From Anastrepha obliqua (taxonomy: Eukaryota; Arthropoda; Insecta; Diptera; Tephritidae): 64,000 nt of DNA. Below, piece after piece: positions 1 through 13,200 of this stretch; positions within the stretch are counted from its first letter, which is position 1; each line of letters starts with the position of its first letter. The notes under the pieces were generated by a model. The model had not been told where the DNA came from. It saw only the letters and a list, made by a program, of their open reading frames with translations, and ran no database searches. The translations under genes and the position numbers were made by a program. The stretch is taken from positions 18,313,792 through 18,377,791 of the forward strand of contig NC_072892.1 of assembly GCF_027943255.1 (NCBI RefSeq), given 5' to 3'.

Positions 1-76
1 GTTCATAAAAATCATTTGAAGCTTTCACATTTTATATGATTTTCCAATCACTTTGAATATTTATTATTGTATATAA

Positions 77-579
77 AGGGTTGTTCAATAGGTGCGCTTC
101 AACTTTTTTCCGATAGGGGGAGCGAACGACGCAATATTTTTTATTTTTCGCTTGCCATTTGTAAACTTCATTAGTATACATTTCATCATGGAACGCTACA
201 CACTTGAGCAACGATTGCAAATCGTGCAAATTTTTTTATGAAAATAATCGTTCTGTTGCTGCTAATATACTTTGCTCCCGTTTTGGGGTTATGTGAAGTC
301 ATTGGTCTACAGTAACAAGCCGGCGACGATTTGTGAGCTCAGAGCCAATATTGAATTGCTGGAATTTTGGCCGATTTATGCAAAAGAGTGGTCGAAAATT
401 GGGTTCAACGATTGGACTTCGTAAAACGTGCACGCGGTGGTCATGCAAAAGAAATCGAATTTCATACTTAAATGTTATGTTCAAACTCGATAATAAAAAA
501 AAATTAGTTAAAAAAGTCAAACCGTTTGTGTTTTATTCAAAAAAGTTCCAAAGTTGAAGCGCTCTTACTGAAAAACCCT
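77..579 (+). mobile_element. Internally deleted IS630/mariner-family element
   Basis: Terminal inverted repeats share GCGCTTCAACTTT and an AGGGTT...AACCCT end, with TA on both sides. Inside, MERYTLEQRLQIVQIF starts at 188 (typical mariner/IS630 N terminus) and then breaks. A C-terminal tail RARGGHAKEIEFHT with stop lies near 440-470. The catalytic region is deleted, so this is a non-autonomous derivative. A fragment of the same right end lies at 53038-53125. Confidence 0.8.
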
Positions 580-616
580 ATATGTACATACCTACATGGC
601 CCGCTGTACTTTCCAG

Positions 617-1253
617 ATACTGTGGCGTTATTGACGCAAAAAACATCGGTCTGGTCACCTCGATTGAGCGCATTGTGGAATATGTCTTCATGCAGGCATT
701 GGCGTTTCCGAGCTTGGAGGGCGATGAAGAGGATGTTAGTTGCGGACTGATAAAAGGCCAATTATTGCCGGGTTTGAGGTCCTTTTGCAGTGCCTTACGT
801 GTGTGCGAACAAGTTTGCGATCATGTGAATATTTTCGATGATAAATGCGACATGTTTGAGAAGATCGAGCACGTCGAGGAGGTCAAAGATATGGCCAAGA
901 ACCAAGAATTTTGCGGCCAACTGGAAGAACGTGTAAACAATTGGATAAAGGGGATTATGAAGATACTTGGCGAGAGTGAACAACTGCGCAAGGAGAACGA
1001 CTCCAGTGGTCCGCAAGATGAGTTGGAGTACTGGAAGAAGCGTGGTGCCCTATTTTCACAATTGCTGGCACATTTGCAAGATCGCGAGGTGCAATACACA
1101 CTGCACTGCCTATTTTTGGCTGGATCGCGTGTAATGCGCGTGTGGAAGGAGACTGACCGGAAGATTACTTTTTGCTACAACGAAGCGCGCGATAACTCGA
1201 AATTCATTCAGGCAATGGAAACTTGTTGCCACTCTTTGTATTTAGACGATCCG
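617..1253 (+). CDS. Dynein exon 1 of window (tail)
   Basis: Acceptor tract CTTTCCAG ends at 616 and donor GTAAGT starts at 1254. The exon opens with the last base of a split codon and ends in phase 0, giving 212 codons. It runs from [11 protein letters not shown] to SLYLDDP. The frame stays open upstream to 582, but that stretch overlaps a transposon end and intron, so an ATG at 582 is not taken as the protein start. The acceptor choice is the least certain junction in the gene. Confidence 0.8.
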
Positions 1254-4200
1254 GTAAGTTTTTATTTCAAATACATTCTTATATTCTCGTACTCATACTC
1301 TTACATATATGTATGTATAGAGCACAGTATGGCCTAAAAAATAGACGCGAGTTGTAATTATTTGTTTTTTTACATTCTAATTGATTGCCATAAATGGTGT
1401 GACAAAATAATAATTACGTAATAGTTTATAGATTAGATACTGTTTACCAAAAATTTACAGTACCGCGTTGCACAATAAAAAATAACTTTCTTAATCTTTT
1501 TTCCTAACCTGATAATAAATAAATCCAAAAAATCACTTACTTAAAAACTTTTCACTGCATTTCATTTTCTGACCGGATACTGCATTTAACAATATTTTTA
1601 CCCTGATTATTAAATTATTATGTATTAATATTTTGACTTAAAAGGTGAGCATGAAGCGGTCCATACTAAGTTTGCTCCAAACAGTGCGTCTTATCTACAG
1701 CGTCTCACAATTTTACAACACTTCCGAGAGGACATCTTCACTTATGGTTAAGGTACGTATTGAAAAACTTGATCCTCCTTGAAATGTATTCAAATACATA
1801 CATACATATTTTTTCATAGAGTATCATTTTGATTTTTTTTTGGTGGGTGAGGTAGGGTTCAAAATGCCTTCGCACTTACAACGACCGTCATCTGCTGCGT
1901 CGTGTGGTGTGGCCACTAAACCGACCCCTCCTCTCCTTCTGGGGAGACACTCTTCCCGGAACTGCTTTCTATATTATTTCGGGAGGACTCAGAACGGCAT
2001 CCATAAAGGACGAATTATATTCACCCACGTCCCACCTGGGTCCACCATATTTGTAGCCAGCTTGTCTCCTTGTGTCTCTATCTGTGCGGCTTCGCTTTGT
2101 TGCACTGTGTCGAGGTCAATCTTTTTTTTTCGTATTACATTCTCGATGTACCATATTTCTTTACCGCGTTCCAGTTGCCCTCGCGTTCGAGCATTTTGCT
2201 GAACATGTTGCTCGACGCGATGTCGCCAATCTGCTCCGTCAGTGCATTTCTTTCCGCGAGCCATCTGTTTCAACTAAAAAACGTGTGTTCAGCACCATCG
2301 CTCAGCGCGTCGCCGTATATGCACTTGGAATCGGTTACCTTGCCGGCGGTATAGGTATCTCCGGAAGTATCCGTGGCGGGAGAGCAACTGAGTTAAGAAG
2401 TAGTTCACTTTCCCGAAGTTCCTTCGGACCCATTTGTTAATTGATGGAATAAGTTTCGCCGTCCATCTGCCACTCGATTCAGTGTCACATCGGCTTTGCC
2501 ACCGCAGCATGGGTTGGCATCTCCGTCCTGAGAAGCTAGTGATGACATATTTCGACTTGGAGTTCCACGCATCCATTCGTTCCCGGACCATAAAGTCGAG
2601 GGGTATCTGCCCGCTGATCACGAAAATTGCTGCGCCTGAGGCAGTGCGGCAGGCTGAGGCAACTTTGAGTGTTCGTTGGACAGCCTCCAGTGCTTTGCGC
2701 TTAGCTTTGCAGTTTAGCACAATTCCCCATACTTTGCTGCCGTACAGGAGAATTGAGTTTGTGGCCGCCATAAATAGCATTCTTTTGCTCAGTGTTGGCC
2801 CACCGATGTTTGTCATTAATCTACTTAGCACACACGTGACCTTTGCTGTTTTGGTAGCCGCATGCCGTATATGGGGCCAGAAAGTAAGCCTGCAGTCACG
2901 TTAAATACCTAAGTATTTCACTACTTTTTGGTTTACTAAGGACGTGTCGCCTATTTGCATGCTGACCTCGAGTGGACTTTGTGTCTTAAGGATGACTTCA
3001 GTTTTGTTTGGCGAGTTTTAGGTCATGGTCCTCAAGCCATATTTGCGTGCTTATCATGACTCGGTTCAGCTTCCTTCTAGCGTCTTTAGTGTCCCGAGCT
3101 GGTATGACTGCCGCTATATCGTCCGCGTATCCCACTAGATATGTATGTTCTGGCATTTCTATGTTCAATATCTCGTCGTAGCTCAGATACCAGATATCGG
3201 GGACGAGAACAGATTCTTGAACTACGCCAGACGTTATCGCTTTTGTTTTCTGACTATCTGGTGTGTCGTACAGCAGTTAACGCTCACACAGGTAGCTTTG
3301 GAGAATCCTTAGCAGGTATGCAGGTATTCGAAACTTTTCTCGTAGTGTCTTTATAATGTCTATCCATCGTAGGCTGTTAAAGACGTTTCGTACATCAAGC
3401 GTTGCCAGGACGGTGATGCTTACCACATCCTCTCTTGCGCCAAGGGTTGATTTTCTGCGCCGGAAACCGTATTGCCTTGCTGACTCCTGCACTCTTAACA
3501 GACTCTGCAAGTCTGCGCTGTATAAATTTCTCAAACAATTTCCCGGCTCTGCCCAGCATGCAGAGCGGACGCCAGATGACGGTTGCGCTGGGTCACCCTT
3601 ATTATCCTTACTGATCAGCATCAGTATCGGTTTCTGTATTTTCCACAGCTTGGGGAAGATGCTTTGAGCAATGTATGCATTGAAAACGTCGAACATCACA
3701 CCTGGTCGGCTTTCAGCCACCATATTTTGGAGTTTTTGGTTTGTTTAATTATTAACGATATGAAGAAAAGGCAAGGAGAGGGAATTTAATTGCGCGATTG
3801 GCTGCTAATAATAAACAATATGAAGCATAATAATAATGTGAATGCATATTTAATAATATTTCACAAAAATTGTATTAGAATTATATCTACAAACTTTTTT
3901 TCTTTGCCGGCGTCCATTTCATTTATTTTTTATTTATTGTATTTTTATTTCTCCTTACATTCGTAATAAAAATGATCGATAACACAGGGTTGTATGTCAA
4001 AAAGTATGGCTATTACCAAGGATTATTTTATAATCTCAGATGTTGGGAGAGAAATTTTGTATGGGTAATCTCGCTTTTTAAGTACGGATTGGGAGTTAAG
4101 CACGAAAAATAGATCATCTATTTACATATATATATGTGTCGTATTATTATTAATCTAAACTGAAGCATCTAAAAATAATATACAACTTAGGTGTTATATG

Positions 4201-7200
4201 TAATTGATAGCCACATATGTACATATGTATGTAAGTACTTCCACTGCTCTATCGCCTTTTGTTCGACCAATGCCTCTTGTACTCCAAAAGTCCGTCCCTT
4301 CGTAGTCTTCGGGACAGGTTGACATATTTGTTGTAAAGCATTCCGCGAGCCCGAGTATTACCAACACGTGGCATATAGAAGGTATCCTGCAAAAAGCATA
4401 CATTTTTTAACTAAATTATTATTTAATCTTATTTGGATAAAGGCCACTTACGTCACTTTCGTTCGGGAATAATCGCAGTAGCTGCTGGTTCATACTGTGA
4501 AAATCATTTACAGACATGTCCATTCGCTTGTCAAGCGCGGCCCCAACAACAATTTTTACCACTTTTTTGCGAAGATGCATGTCCAGGCCACCATTCTCCC
4601 TATAGTATTCAAGAGCATTTATGCCTTCGTAACAGTTATTGAGCACAGATTGCACATCCTAGAAAAGTCATAAATGTTACCCTGTACTTTATTTGTGTGA
4701 AAGAGAGTGAATATAACACATGGGCATTTCCAACAGAAGGTTTTTTGCAGACAAAATATTAAAAGTTAATAAAATTGCATTGTTTTAGCATATTTTCATA
4801 GGGAAACAATTACATTTTACGTAAACAAATTTTACATTTATTTCATTTGAGATATTTGAGATATTTGAATTCAAAGTCGTGCAAGCGCAACTTTTCTCAT
4901 TTGGATATTTCCATTGCACGTTTTGGGTTGACAAAAGCTCTCAAAGAGCGACATTATGTGCATTGGCTTTTGCTCTCCAATATCCTTCTGAAGGTGAAAA
5001 GAGTAAAAACAAAAACAAAGTGCACACGAATTAAGCGATGCCTTCAGTTATGAGTGTTTGCTTTGCATTGTCCCATATTTCGAAATGCCGTGTAGTGATC
5101 TACCTACACCAACTTGGTATCGATACTTTTACTTGTTTCCGCTATAGGAATAAAGTATAGAGTACTGATTAAATACCGGTAAGAAGTATCGCGGCATATT
5201 CAACAATTGAGTAAAAGTTTTCAATAATCAAAGTCAGCGAAGTGTTTTCTAATTTTTATTATCAAACGGACACCACTTTTTTCTAGTTTTGCTTGAATTT
5301 TACAAAGGGACATGCACACAATTTAAGATTTTTATATTAAGTGAAATATTATTTACTAAGCAAAAGAATCGCCGAGGCACAAGAAATTAATTTTCTAAAT
5401 ATTTACTGGATAAGCGACATTTTTTTGGTGTAATCAAATTTCTTGCTTTCAAGAAAAGTTTCTCGAAAAGAACAGAATACTTTCTCGCCTTTTAGTTTTA
5501 GGTAAAGAAGGCCAGTATAGCCTTCTACTCCTGCAAATCTACGTTCGGTAAAAAATGGGGACTCAAGCCACAGGTCGTGCTGTGGATGTACAACGCAGTG
5601 TTTTTGGCAATTTTAACGTATGGTTTGGTGGAAAGCTCTTCGGAAGGGCTATAATAACACTAAACTGGGGAGGGTGCAAAGGACTGCATGCATTGGCATC
5701 ACCGAGGCATGTAAAACTTGCCTCAGAGCTGCCCTGAACGTCCTTTTACTCTTACTTCCCATCGACTTTTACGTTATTTCCGTCCCAGCTCAAAGTGCAA
5801 TCAGATTAAAGGAGGTTGGCCTCTGGAGGCAAACTCTCAAGGGACATGGTACCATCTTCAGGCAGTTAACATCGTATTTCTCCGAACTTCGAACAGATCT
5901 CTCTATCCGCAAACTAGAATTTGCGGGTCATGCTAGGGCAATATTTCCAAATAGGCAGGATTGGATAGAGGGGAAAATCTGCACCAAAGCTTGCATCTCT
6001 GTCTTCACTGATGGTTCCAAGATGGAATCGGGAGTCGGAGCAGAAGTTTTTCTAAATCCGCCAATATATCTATCTTCTTTAAGCTGCCGAATACTGCTAG
6101 TGTTTTTCAAGCAGAAGTCTTTGCGATCCTGCAGGCATGCAAAATGCTTAGGGAACGCGGGAGCGAGGGAGATATTAATATTTTCTCCGATAGTCAAGCC
6201 GCGATCAAGGCTCTGACTACGCCAAGGTGCAGACCCAAACTAGTCAATTCCTGTAAGTAGGAGATCAAATCTCTTGGGTGTGCAGGTAACATTTCCCTAA
6301 TCTGGGTTTCAGGACCTAGGAACATAGAGGGAAATGAAATTGCTGATTGCCAGGAAGGTGACTGAATTGGCCTCAGAGACCTCCTACCTGGTCATCGGCA
6401 TCTCCTGATAGTTGTTAAAGGGGAACTGCACAAATAGATTCTCAGGAAAGCGCTTAAAAGATGGAGCTCATTTCATCATGTGCTATGTATTTCGAAAACT
6501 CGTTGGCCCTAGTACCATATACGAAGCACTCAGAAAGTCCTTTGGGCTCCTCGCCATTCAATTTCCAAGCTCGTAGCTGTGTTTATTGGTCACTGGACGA
6601 CCGGCACACACGCGGAAAAGCTAGAGTTACCATATAACCCCCATTGAAGAAGCTGTGGGGAGCTTTCAGAGAAGAAGACTGTTGAGCACTTTCTCTGTAA
6701 ATGTCCGGGTTTGGCAGCTAGACGACTAAGGTCACTGGGTGCTCCTTTTTTCGACAGCCTGGGACAGTGCGCCAACCTAAATCCCATCAATCGTCTCTGG
6801 CTGGCTATATATATCTGCCTGTTGGAGATCTCATAATGGTATCAAAACGACGCTTTAGTGCTACTTGAGGAGTGCCAGACTGTCATTTCACCTACCTACC
6901 TACCTATAGTTTTAGCGTTGCTGTAAAGTATAAATACTGCTAAAAAGTATCGATACCAAGTAACAAGCCAAAAAAGAATCGATAAAAAAACCCCAATGGC
7001 TTTTTAAAAAAAAAGACTCGTTATTTATTTGAAGAATCCCTAGTGCCGTGCGACATTGAAAAACTACCTTTGTTATCAATAGAAAGTGCACCCAGAAAGT
7101 TAGTCAAATATTGAGTAAAAACAGAGATTTTTTATACAGCAAAAAATAAAAAAACTTTGCTGGAAAATAGTGAGATTTGTGATCTTGGTACTTATGTAAA

Positions 7201-10200
7201 GTTGGAAACATGCAACATTGCGATTGAGAATTTTAAAAATTATTTGGTTTTTGCTAAAATTTAATTTAAAATAAGTACAAGTCATTTTTGGGCTAAATCA
7301 AAACCATTTTTGCGAGCCATTAATGCAAAACATTCTATTGGCACATTGAAATATTGCCCCAACGGCAGGTTGAAATTGGCGTTTGAATTGTTGGTCTCGA
7401 AAACCAGTTCTTTTTTATGTCCTGTGCGAATGTGTTGGATTTTTTCAGTTATGTGTCTTGAAAACTAATATTTGCCCAAAACAACTTTATAATAATTACA
7501 GGGCTAGATAAGCGCTATGAGTCAAGCGTATTTTTAAAAGAGAAAAATGTTTTAGTTTAAAGGTTTTTTCAATTTGAATGTGCACGATGGTCACGTTCGA
7601 CATGTATAGTTACTATATATTCGTTTACATACCAATTGCTTTTTCGTAGGAGAAGCCCCTTCAGTTACAGATTCATCGCATTTTTTCTCGCTCATCACAG
7701 ATACAGTTTTCGAATCACTGTCCTCGAACAATTCCTGCTCTCTTGCTGCAATCTCAAAGTGAATATCCGTCTGTGCCGCTTCGGGACTTGTCTCTTGGAA
7801 TTCGTCTTTGATTGCCACTGTGGTCGTATCGACATGACCGCTGCTTAATAGAACAATGGGATCTTGTTTTTTGAACTCTTGCTGCTGTCGCCAGCTCAAG
7901 AGACGTGAACGAAATATTGCGCGTGGTCCGATTTTCGGTATTAATGCACAAATATCTTCGTCTGTTAGATACCGGAATGACTCAGTGCAAACTTCGTGTT
8001 CTGTGGTGATTAATGTTAGATGTATTTACACTTTTAATGTATGTATGATCAGAGAATTCTTTTGTGTTACCTTCAAATTTGTTGCAGAGGTGTGGTAGTT
8101 TCCACGAGACAAGCAAGCTGAGCGCCTCACTTAAAGTGGTTTTCGCTATAAATATTTTTCAAATAAAGTGAAACATGTTATTTTGAGGCAGATATTTTTT
8201 GACGTGATAACGTCTTATAATTCGATTTAACAGGCTGCACGCACGAAAAAATGTGTCGTTACCTTGCTCATTAGTGTTACCTTGCTCATATGTCGTTACC
8301 TTATTCATTGCATTGAATGAACTGCAAGCGAAAGCGCGGAACGAACGACAAAGCAAACAAAGCAAACGAACGGCAACGTTCGACATCTTGCTCTCTCCTA
8401 CTTAAGTGAGCGTATATGTGTATGTATATGCGCATATGTACATATATAAATTCACGTATTTGTATTTGCATATGCCTTCTTATTGATTATTATTAATTTG
8501 ATTTACTTGAAGAATTTAAAATAAAACCAAGTTTGTTAATAATACCTGTTGTTTTAATGTTATTATTATTTTTTGACGTGATAACGTCTTATAATTCTAT
8601 GTAACCGGCTGCACGCACCAAAAAATGCGTCGTTATCTTGCTCATGCGTCGTTACCTTGCTTGAACAGCATGTTATGTTATGTTATGATATGTTATGTTA
8701 TGTTATGTTATGTTATGTTATGTTATGCTATGTTATGTTATGTTATGTTATGTTATGTTATGTTATGTTATGTTATGTTATGTTATGTTATGTTATGTTA
8801 TGTTACGTTATGTTATGTTATGTTATGTTATGTTATGTTATGTTATGTTATGTTATGTTATGTTATGTTATGTTATGTTATGTTATGTTATGTTATGTTA
8901 TGTTATGTTATGTTATGTTATGTTATGTTATGTTATGTTATGTTGTGTTATGTTATGTTATGTTATGTTATGTTATGTTATGTTATGTTATGTTATGTTA
9001 TGTTATGTTATGTTATGTTATGTTATGTTATGTTATGTTATGTTATGTTATGTTATGTTATGTTATGTTATGTTATGTTATGTTATGTTATGTTATGTTA
9101 TGTTATGTTATGTTATGTTATGTTATGTTATGTTATGTTATGTTATGTTATGTTATGTTATGTTATGTTATGTTATGATATGTTATGTTATGTTAAAGTA
9201 TATTATGTTATGTTAATGTTAACTCATTCTCTATATCCATACAAAATATCTATCAAACAAATAAAATTAAAATTTTCTTTTGAAAAATGCAACCATTCAA
9301 TCAGTATTTTCTTATGACGTTATCACGTTAAACTATCGTCAGTAAACCGACTTTACAGACAACCTCTTTTATGAGGAGTTTTTTCATGGCAGAAATACAC
9401 TCGGAGGTTTGCCATTGTCTGCCGGGGGGGCGATCGCTATTAGAAAAATATTTTTCTTCAGTTTGGGGTTTCACCGACATTCGAACCTACGTTTCCTCTG
9501 AATTCCGAATGGTAGTCACACACCAACCCAGCGTCATTCTTCGCAATTCCCTGACTCCTAATTACACTCAAGATTCTGTACTCTTATTTGTTCGGTTTAA
9601 ATTCGAATACGCTGCTGCTTTGCACTCCTTAAAATTTTCTGTCTCTTTAACTTCTGTTTCATTTGTTCTTCACATCTTTTAATGTAAAACTGACTGCTTG
9701 TCCTTTCTTGGGTTAACTGATTTTAATGTGCCATACCTTCCCAGTTTCGATATTTTTCGTAGAGGCTTATATGAAACTCTTTACAATGCTAATACTCCAA
9801 TTAATAGAGCTTTGTCCGATGTCAATTTGTCAATTATTTCTAGAATTTTGTAGAGCTAGACTTATCGGATTCAAAACGAATACTCTACATACACATAGCA
9901 GAAAAAGTCTGCGTTCACCTATGCAAATATTCTTTGCATTAGAAAAAGTTCAAAACAATAAATATTTCAGAATTTTTTTTTAATGAGTTTTATTTAGTTC
10001 ACTTAAATGTAACTATCACACATATTTCGCTACCAATAACAAAATCAAATTTAAAATGAGATCTTCTTCTTCTTAATTGGCGCTATAACCGCTTACGCGA
10101 TTTTGGCCGAGTTTAACAAAGCGCGCCAGTCGTTTCTTTCTCGTGCTAACCGGCGCCAATTGGACACACCAAGTGAAGCCAAGTCCTTCTCCACCTGATC

Positions 10201-13200
10201 TTTCCAACGCAGAGGAGGCCTTCCTCTTCCTCTACTACCACCAGCTGGTACCGCATCGAATACTTTCAGTGCCGGAGCGTTTGTATCCATTCGGACGACA
10301 TGACCCAGCCAACGTAGCCGCTGGATCTTTATTCGCTGTGCTATGTCTATGTCGTCGTAAAGCTCATACAGCTCATCGTTCCATCGTCTGCGATATTCGC
10401 CGTTGCCAACGTGCAAAGGTCCAAAAATCTTGCGCAGAATCTTTCTCTCAAACACTCCAAGCGTCGCTTCATCGGATGTTGTCATCGTCCAAGCTTCTGC
10501 GCCATACGTAAGGACGGGCATGATGAGAGTCTTGTAGAGTGTTAGTTTTGTTCGACGAGAGAGGACTTTACTGCTCAGTTGCCTACTTAGTCCAAAGTAG
10601 CACTTGTTGGCAAGAGAGATTCTACGTTGGATTTCAAGGCTGACATTGTTATCGGTGTTAATGCTGGTTCCTAAATAGACGAAGTCTTTTACAACCTCGA
10701 AATTATAACTGTCTACAGTGACGTGGGTGCCGATACGCGAGTGCGCCGACTGTTTGTTTGAAGACAGGAGGTACTTCGTTTTGTCCTCGTTCACCACCAA
10801 ACCCATTCGCTTTGCCTCTTTATCCAGTTTGGAGAAGGCAGAACTAACAGCGCGGTTGTTAAGGCCGATGATGTCAATATCATCGGCATACGCCAACAAT
10901 TGTACGCTCTTATAAAAAATTGTGCCTGAGCGATTAAGTTCTGCGGCTCGTACGATGCTCTCCAACATCAGGTTAAAGAAGTCACACGACAGCGAGTCAC
11001 CCTGTCTGAAACCTCGTTTGGTATCAAACGGCTCGGAGAGGTCCTTCCCAATTCTGACGGCGCTGCTGGTGTTGAGCAACGTCATCCTACATAGCCGTAT
11101 TAGTTTTGCGGGGATTCCAAATTCAGACATCGCGGCATACAGGTAACTCCTTTCCGTACTGTCGAATGCAGCTTTGAAGTCGACGAAAAGGTGGTGCGTG
11201 TCGATTCTTCTTTCATGGGTCTTTTCGAAGATTTGGCGTATTGTGAATATTTGGTCGATGGTAGACTTTCCAGGTCTGAAGCCACACTGATAAGGTCCAA
11301 TCAGTTGGTTGACGGTGGGCTTCAGCCTTTCACACAATACGCTCGCTAGAACCTTATAGGCGATATTTAGAAGACTAATCCCGCGGTAATTGGCACAAAT
11401 TGCAGGATCGCCCTTCTTATGGATTGGGCAGAGCACACTTAAATTCCAATCGGCAGGCATGCTTTCATCCGACCATATTTTGCATAGGAGCTGATGCATG
11501 CACCTTACCAGCTCCTCGCCGCCATGTTTGAATAGCTCAGCCGGCAGTCCGTCGGCGCCCGCGGCTTTGTTGTTCTTTAGCCGCGTTATCGCTATTCTCA
11601 CCTCGTCATGATCGGGTAGCGGAACGACAATTCCGTCGTCAACGATTGGGGTATCGGGATCTTCACTTTCTCGGTGACAATGAGATCACATAAAATTAAA
11701 AAAGCCATTCAAACTAAACGGAAAAAGTTTGCGTTCACTTCAATAATAATAAAATAAAAGGCTTAAGATCATAGAAATGTTTTAAAATTAATAGCTAGTT
11801 GGATATCCACGCCTTTTTATGACTTCTAGAAGGCGTCTTTTCATTGATCCAACTAGTTTGGCTGTTATTTCTGGACTTATGGCTTCCCATTCCTCTTTAA
11901 GCGCGTTCTTAAGCATTTTCTTGCTAGTTATTGTACGCTCTCGTATTTTTTTTTTCTAGAATGTCCCATAAGTGCTCAATGGGGTTAAGGTCAGGTGATT
12001 TGGGGGGGTGTGCGAAGTTGTTTTGGAACATTATACAACAACCACAACCTAACAATCTCTGCTGTGTGTTTGGGGTCGTTGTCCTGTTGGAAAACAAATC
12101 TTTCACCCAGTTCCAGTTTGATTGCACTTTCTCTCAAATTCGTTTTTAAAATATCGAGATAATCATGTCTGTTCATTATCGACTCAATAAACTGTATATT
12201 TCCAACGCCCGAACTAGCCATACACCCCCATATCATGGCACCTCCTCCTCCATGCTTTACCGTAGGTACCAGATTTTGCTTTCCAAGTGCCGTTCCGTTT
12301 TTCCTTCAAATAATTTTACGACCTTTTATCCCGAAAATGCAAAACTTGCTTTCATCTGAAAAAATCACACTATTCCAAAACTCAGGTGGCTTGTTTACGT
12401 ATTCCTTGGCGAAAGCCATCCGCTTAAGTCGATTTACTCGCGATATGAAGGGTTCTTTTCGGGCCACTCTGCCGTGAAATCCGATTCTTTTTAGAATTTT
12501 TCTTACTGTATCTGGATGTACTTTCTTTTGGTATTTTACTTTTATGTCTTTTGAAATTTGGCTTGCTGTTAGTCGCGGATTAGACTTCACAAGAATAGTT
12601 ATGTAGCGTTCTTCTCTTTCCGTCAGTTTTTTTGGACGCCCAGAACGAGGCTTAGACTCTAAACAATTCGTTTGCTTGAAGTTGTTTATCACTCTTTGGA
12701 CCGGGGGGTATTGCCTCCCAACAATTTTCGCGATTTCCCGATAGCTCTTACTATTTTGCCATAAACTTACAATGATTTTCCTGATTTCCCACCAATATCT
12801 ATTTCTTTTCGCCTTTGGTCCATAGTAACAAAAAGGTATGTATGTATTTCTAATATCAATTTTTCCCTCTTTCGATTTGTTCTTAACCGCGTCAACTACA
12901 TGAATGATTTAAAATTAAATTTAACGTAATTGCCATGCAAATAATCGTCACTATTCGAAATGAACGCACACTTTTTCTGCTCAGCCTATTTAAGTAACTG
13001 TACTACAATCCCGTTATCTGAACAAGACGCAGCTCAAACTCCAAAAAATTTTGTTCATACCCTCTACGAATAATTTTCTTTGAAATAAGTGAAAAGAAAT
13101 AACTGAGAGTTTTAAGATATACCCGTTAAATTATTTTAATACTTTATAACAGCGGGTGAACGCAGACTTTTTCTACCATGTGTATAATAGATTGAATTAC

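Noticed and set aside
582..616. ATG at 582 as the dynein start codon
   Set aside because: It lies between a transposon end and a good splice acceptor; the gene family has a long tail before this point.
3141..3667. Plus-strand ORFs over 2.0-3.8 kb
   Set aside because: They are shadows of the minus-strand R1-like LINE.
8625..9317. Three overlapping long open frames of YVMLC repeats
   Set aside because: They are produced by the TGTTA pentamer array, which has no stop codon in these three frames; no start context or domain supports a protein.
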